A DNA stretch of 64,000 nucleotides, from contig KE546966.1 in NCBI GenBank assembly GCA_000442125.1, forward strand, positions 1,475,471 to 1,539,470, read 5' to 3'. Origin of the DNA: Opeltia flavorubescens (taxonomy: Eukaryota > Ascomycota > Lecanoromycetes > Teloschistales > Teloschistaceae). Below the pieces are notes generated by a model. That model was not told the origin of the DNA and searched no databases. It saw only the letters and a list, made by a program, of their open reading frames with translations. Below, piece after piece: positions 60,001-64,000 of the stretch; position 1 is the first letter of the stretch, and every line of letters begins with the position of its first letter. Both the position numbers and the translations under genes were made by a program.

Positions 60001-63000
60001 CTACTGAATTTTCTATAGGGTTGTAATTTTATATACGAACTAAAAATATTAAATACTCTTACGAGCTATATATATATTATAGATTATATATTGGAGCAAG
60101 TTTATATTCGAAACAATTCGCTATTTTTTATTTAATTAGCTAGAAAAACTTAGCTAGGTACTATTTAAAAATACGAAGCTAATAAATATTATTAAATTAG
60201 TTTAAAAGATTATAAACTAATTATTAAAATATTAAAACGAAAGTCTGGATAGTTTTTAAAAAATCTTAAGCGCTATATAATAGCTGTTATAATAGCTATT
60301 ATAGCTTTAAATATCGCCGTTATACTATTTATTAATTTTAATTATTAAATGGAAGTAGTATATTTTATAGAAGTAACGATCTTTAAAATATAAATTAAAT
60401 AAGTTATCCTAGCTGCTTTAATTAAACGCTACCTGCGCTTATAATAAAATACCGGTAATATAATTAATATACCGGAATTAAAGTATATAAATATTCTATT
60501 AGTAAAAAACTAGGAATAGATTTATAAACTCAGGTAAGCTTATATATACTTTATTAGTACTTATAATAAAAAGGTTATTAATAAAATCTTTAATAAATTT
60601 TACGAGTAAAATCGGATAAAATAAATTATTATAATTACTCTATTTTTATTTCTTTACTTCGTAATTTAAAAAGATACTGATTAGAATTTTAAAAGCTATA
60701 TTATTATTAATATTCGGGTATTTAATAAAATTATAATATTAAATATTTATCTAGTTTTATTATAAATAGAAATTCTAGCGTAAATTTATAACGTTAAAGT
60801 TTTTTTTATAGTTAACTTTATAAACTTTTTTTATTAATAATAAATTAACTAATAGTATCGCTACTATTTAATAATAGTTTTATATTAGAAGTAAAAAATA
60901 TTTAAAATATTAATAATAGACTATTATAATTTACTAGCTTATATATAATAGATAATAGATAGAATTTTATACTTATTTTATTTTTTCTATAAAGTCTATA
61001 TTAATAATATTATAGTTTTTTCCTTTTTAATAAAAAAATACGCGGAGTATTTTAACTAGATCTTTAATACGTTTAATATTATAAATCTATATTTATTATT
61101 TATAAAATCGTTTATTAACTATATATTTATATATTTATTAGGCTAAAAGGTTAATACTTTTAGGTTTACTATTATAAAAGATAAGCTAAAAGTAATTTTA
61201 AAGCTTTCGTTTCTATATATACTTTAATAATTAGAAAAATATTTAGATTTAATAGACTATTTTTAGTAGTATATTAGTAATTATATAACTATTATAAAAT
61301 TACTTTAAAAGCGGAAAACTTATATAAATCGTAATATTATTATTAAAGGTAATACTTATAAAAAAACTACTATCTAGAATTTATTAGTAGTACTTATATT
61401 TAAAAAATTTAACGCGTTTTATTATCTATAAAAGCTCTTTTTATTATTATCGATTCTAGTTTATTTTAATAAAAGCTTAGTACTATATATAGATTTAAAT
61501 ATTAATAAAGAGTTTAATTTTATAATCTATATCTATTATAATATAGACGAAGCTATTTATAAAATAAACGAAAAATTTAAGTAGAAATTTAAACGATCGA
61601 TTCTATTTTTTAGCCGTTTATTATTAGATATTAAAATATACTATTAGCCTATAGAATTAAAAATTATAGATATTATTTAGATAATTAAAAAGATCTATTA
61701 TATAAATAAAGTAGTTAAATATATTATTATTATTTATACGGATTATTCTACTATAGTTAGTATTTTATACTAGACTAGCCTAAATATAGTATTTATAGAA
61801 AAGTTTAACTTCTATTTAATATAAGCTTCTAAATATCTTTAATACTTTAAATTTAATATCCGCTATAAGTTTAGAGTTATAAATATAGTTTTAGATGCGC
61901 TATCGAGGCTTATTAATTATAAATACCGCCCGGAAACGGACGAATCGCTGGATATAGATACCTTTATAGTACGTTGCTTCCCGGTAAACCTAGTAGAAAT
62001 ATTAGCCGAATTTCGCTAATAATTAATCGATAAATATATAAAAAAAGGCCGCTGGGCTAAAGTTAAAGAATTTGTTAAAACTAATATAAAGTTAGATAAT
62101 AATATTATTAAACTATTATATTATATTATTAATAAGCTACTTTATTTTAATAATAATAAATAAGGCCTATATTTAATAATACCCACGGATATAAAAAAAG
62201 AAGTATTCCAGTTAGTATATAATAAAATGGGCTACCCCGGCTATATATACACGCACGAACGTCTAATAAAAAGCCTCTATATATATAATATATCGACGAA
62301 GCTGTATAAATTTATTCGCTATTATTTATAGTACTAAGTTAATTAAATACCTCGCTATTATTTATATAGAGTCTTATAGCTAGTATTTAACCTAGTAAAA
62401 CTATTTTATACGTTTATTATTAATTTTATCCTCGTTCTATTAAAATCGTATAAANGATATAATTATTATATATTAATAATAAATAAATTTACTAAAGTAG
62501 TTACCTATATATCTAAAAAGATTATTTAAGGCGGTAAATAATAGGCTGAATAGCTATTAAATAGACTAGTAAAACTAAATTAGGGTGTATTATAAATAAT
62601 AATTTCGGATTATAATAGGAAGTTTATGGGTTAGTTATAGCGCTAGATATTTAAAATATTAAAGATAGATTTATAATATTCTATTATCTAATATCTATAA
62701 ATCGATAATATATTAGAATAATCTAATTAAACCGCTGAAATTACTATATACTATTATATCGCTATACTAGACGATTTTAAGCTATAGTTTACTATTTTTT
62801 TACGAATATTAGTAGTTTTTAATAATTTTATAAATTATAGTTTTATATTTAAGATACTTAATTAAGTGCTTTTCGGATTTAAAATTTACGAAGTACTAGA
62901 CCTTTTATATTTATTAGATCCCGAGTAAACTATTTAGTTAGAGGATACGCTAGGTTCTAAAACTCTCGCCGACGCTCCCGTTAAAGAACTAGTTGCCTTT

Positions 63001-63787
63001 CTAGCTATAATATAGATAGCTCGTCGCTGTAATTCGACTATTTTAGAGGCTAGCGAGCTTATAAACGTATTTATAGTACGAAATACTATAATATTAATAG
63101 CTATAAAAAAATATTAGTCTATATATATCGATATTAAAGATATTATTATCTTTATTATAATAAAAATAAAAGAATACTATAATATATATTATTAACTAGT
63201 TTATTTTAAAGTTAGCGATTTTATAAAAATACATTTATATTAAGATTATAATATATTAGGGCTTACTTTTAAAAAGATTAAATAATAGTTAATAGGCTTT
63301 TTTAAAATTATTAAATATATTAAACTATTAATCTATTATTTAAAACTACTACCTATTATAAAAATTTATAATATAATATTAATAGTATATTTAGAGCCTA
63401 CTATAAACTTTAATAATAATCCCTATTAGCGCTATTATATATCTATATTTTTAATCGTTGTTAATAGTAATAAAGAGTTCGAAATTGAACGAATCCTTTA
63501 TAAGCGCCGTATCCGTAAAAGTAGAGGTTTTTTTATTTAATACCTTATTCGTTAGGTTGGTTATAGGCTTAAAAACGACTAGTAGATACTCGAATACCGC
63601 TTAGGTAATATTAAGGTACTAATAGAAGAATATAAGCGTTATTTTAGTCTGAAATCGGCTTTAAATTATAATAAGATCGTTAATAATACTAATACTAATA
63701 TTAAATAGTAGGAATAAGTTAAAAAGCTGTTTATTAGCGAGGAAGAGCCTATTATTAGAGACTAATAGCTTTATTTATTACCGGCAT

Positions 63788-63994
63788 CTATTATAGCTAT
63801 ACCGTATAGGTAGAAGGCTAATAGGGTAGGTAGGGCTGAATAACTACTATAGCCCGAAGGAGGCCTTCTAAGTATATTTACCTAATTAGGTTTAGCGCCT
63901 CTCGGCGCCTATATTTATTTAGTTGCAGATTCTATAGATAAATAGTTCTTTACCTTCAATACAATACTATTATCCCACGCTTATTATACAATAG
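63788..63994 (+). repeat. Right LTR of element D
   Basis: About 207 bp, the same blocks in the same order as 56,803-57,005; the window stops 6 bp beyond its apparent end. Confidence 0.8.
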
Positions 63995-64000
63995 TTTAGG

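Larger units (their letters stand above)
56803..63994 (+). mobile_element. Fossil Ty3/Gypsy element D, both LTRs
   Basis: About 7.2 kb, plus orientation, of a family distinct from X and B. LTRs are at about 56,803-57,005 and 63,788-63,994. Reverse transcriptase-like sequence lies near 60,750-61,350, an RNase H region follows, the integrase zinc-binding and catalytic regions are near 62,170-62,700, and a chromodomain-like end is near 63,500. It is broken throughout, but keeps more G/C and more CpA/TpG than its neighbours, so it is the youngest or least-RIPped copy. No clear target-site duplication could be read because the window ends a few bases past the right LTR. Confidence 0.75.

Noticed and set aside
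39000-64000. Centromere
   Set aside because: AT-rich, RIPped retroelement stacks also occur away from centromeres; nothing here is centromere-specific without chromatin data.

Overview
The window reads as filamentous ascomycete (Pezizomycotina) nuclear DNA. Almost every gene is broken by short introns of about 45-120 nt with GT/AG (twice GC/AG) borders and CTAAC/CTGAC-like branch sites. The gene set is fungal, and the right 25 kb carries the mark of repeat-induced point mutation (RIP): TpA-saturated, CpA/TpG-poor DNA that keeps its CpG. I cannot name the genus or class.

The left ~38.7 kb is an ordinary dense housekeeping region with 18 protein genes, all supported by the sequence and nearly all rebuilt here exon by exon. 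From left to right they are: the tail of a short-chain dehydrogenase (+, cut by the window edge); a fungal one-TM, probably mitochondrial protein (-); DNA polymerase iota (+); the GET complex subunit Get2 (-); the COPII coat protein Sec31 (-, 8 exons); a small RRM protein (+); cytochrome c oxidase subunit VIb COX12 (+); mitoribosomal protein mL61/MRP49 (-); the circularly permuted GTPase Gep3/Mtg3 (-); Sde2 (-) back-to-back with ribosomal protein eS10 (+); an M20-family hydantoinase/carbamoylase-type amidase (-, 8 exons); the HECT ubiquitin ligase Hul4 (-); ribosomal protein eL15 (-); an unrecognised 249-residue protein (-); a PSP1-domain protein (-); the Fe-S scaffold NFU1 (-); and a Ras GEF carrying an N-terminal P-loop domain (-). 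They form no operon-like or biosynthetic cluster. Mitochondrial functions recur (COX12, mL61, Gep3, NFU1, the TM protein), as do ER/secretory ones (Get2, Sec31), but this looks like normal mixed synteny.

At about 38,990-39,000 the base composition changes abruptly and no intact gene is seen from there to the end. The right 25 kb is a graveyard of Ty3/Gypsy-type LTR retroelements. An old plus-strand element (5' LTR at about 42,937-43,194) is interrupted at about 45,745 by a related minus-strand element with both LTRs (45,746-53,425). The host element resumes to about 56,800, where a third element (56,803 to about 63,994, plus strand, both LTRs, less heavily mutated) abuts it. About 4 kb of equally AT-rich DNA (39,000-42,936) to the left could not be classified.

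No wholly new system is evident. The points most worth a second look are the candidate 3-nt exon in COX12, the 15-nt exon at the active site of pol iota, two GC-AG introns, the degenerate GTPase-like domain on the Ras GEF, a phased 13-bp repeat array in a promoter, and the sharp, repeat-flanked edge of the RIP block.
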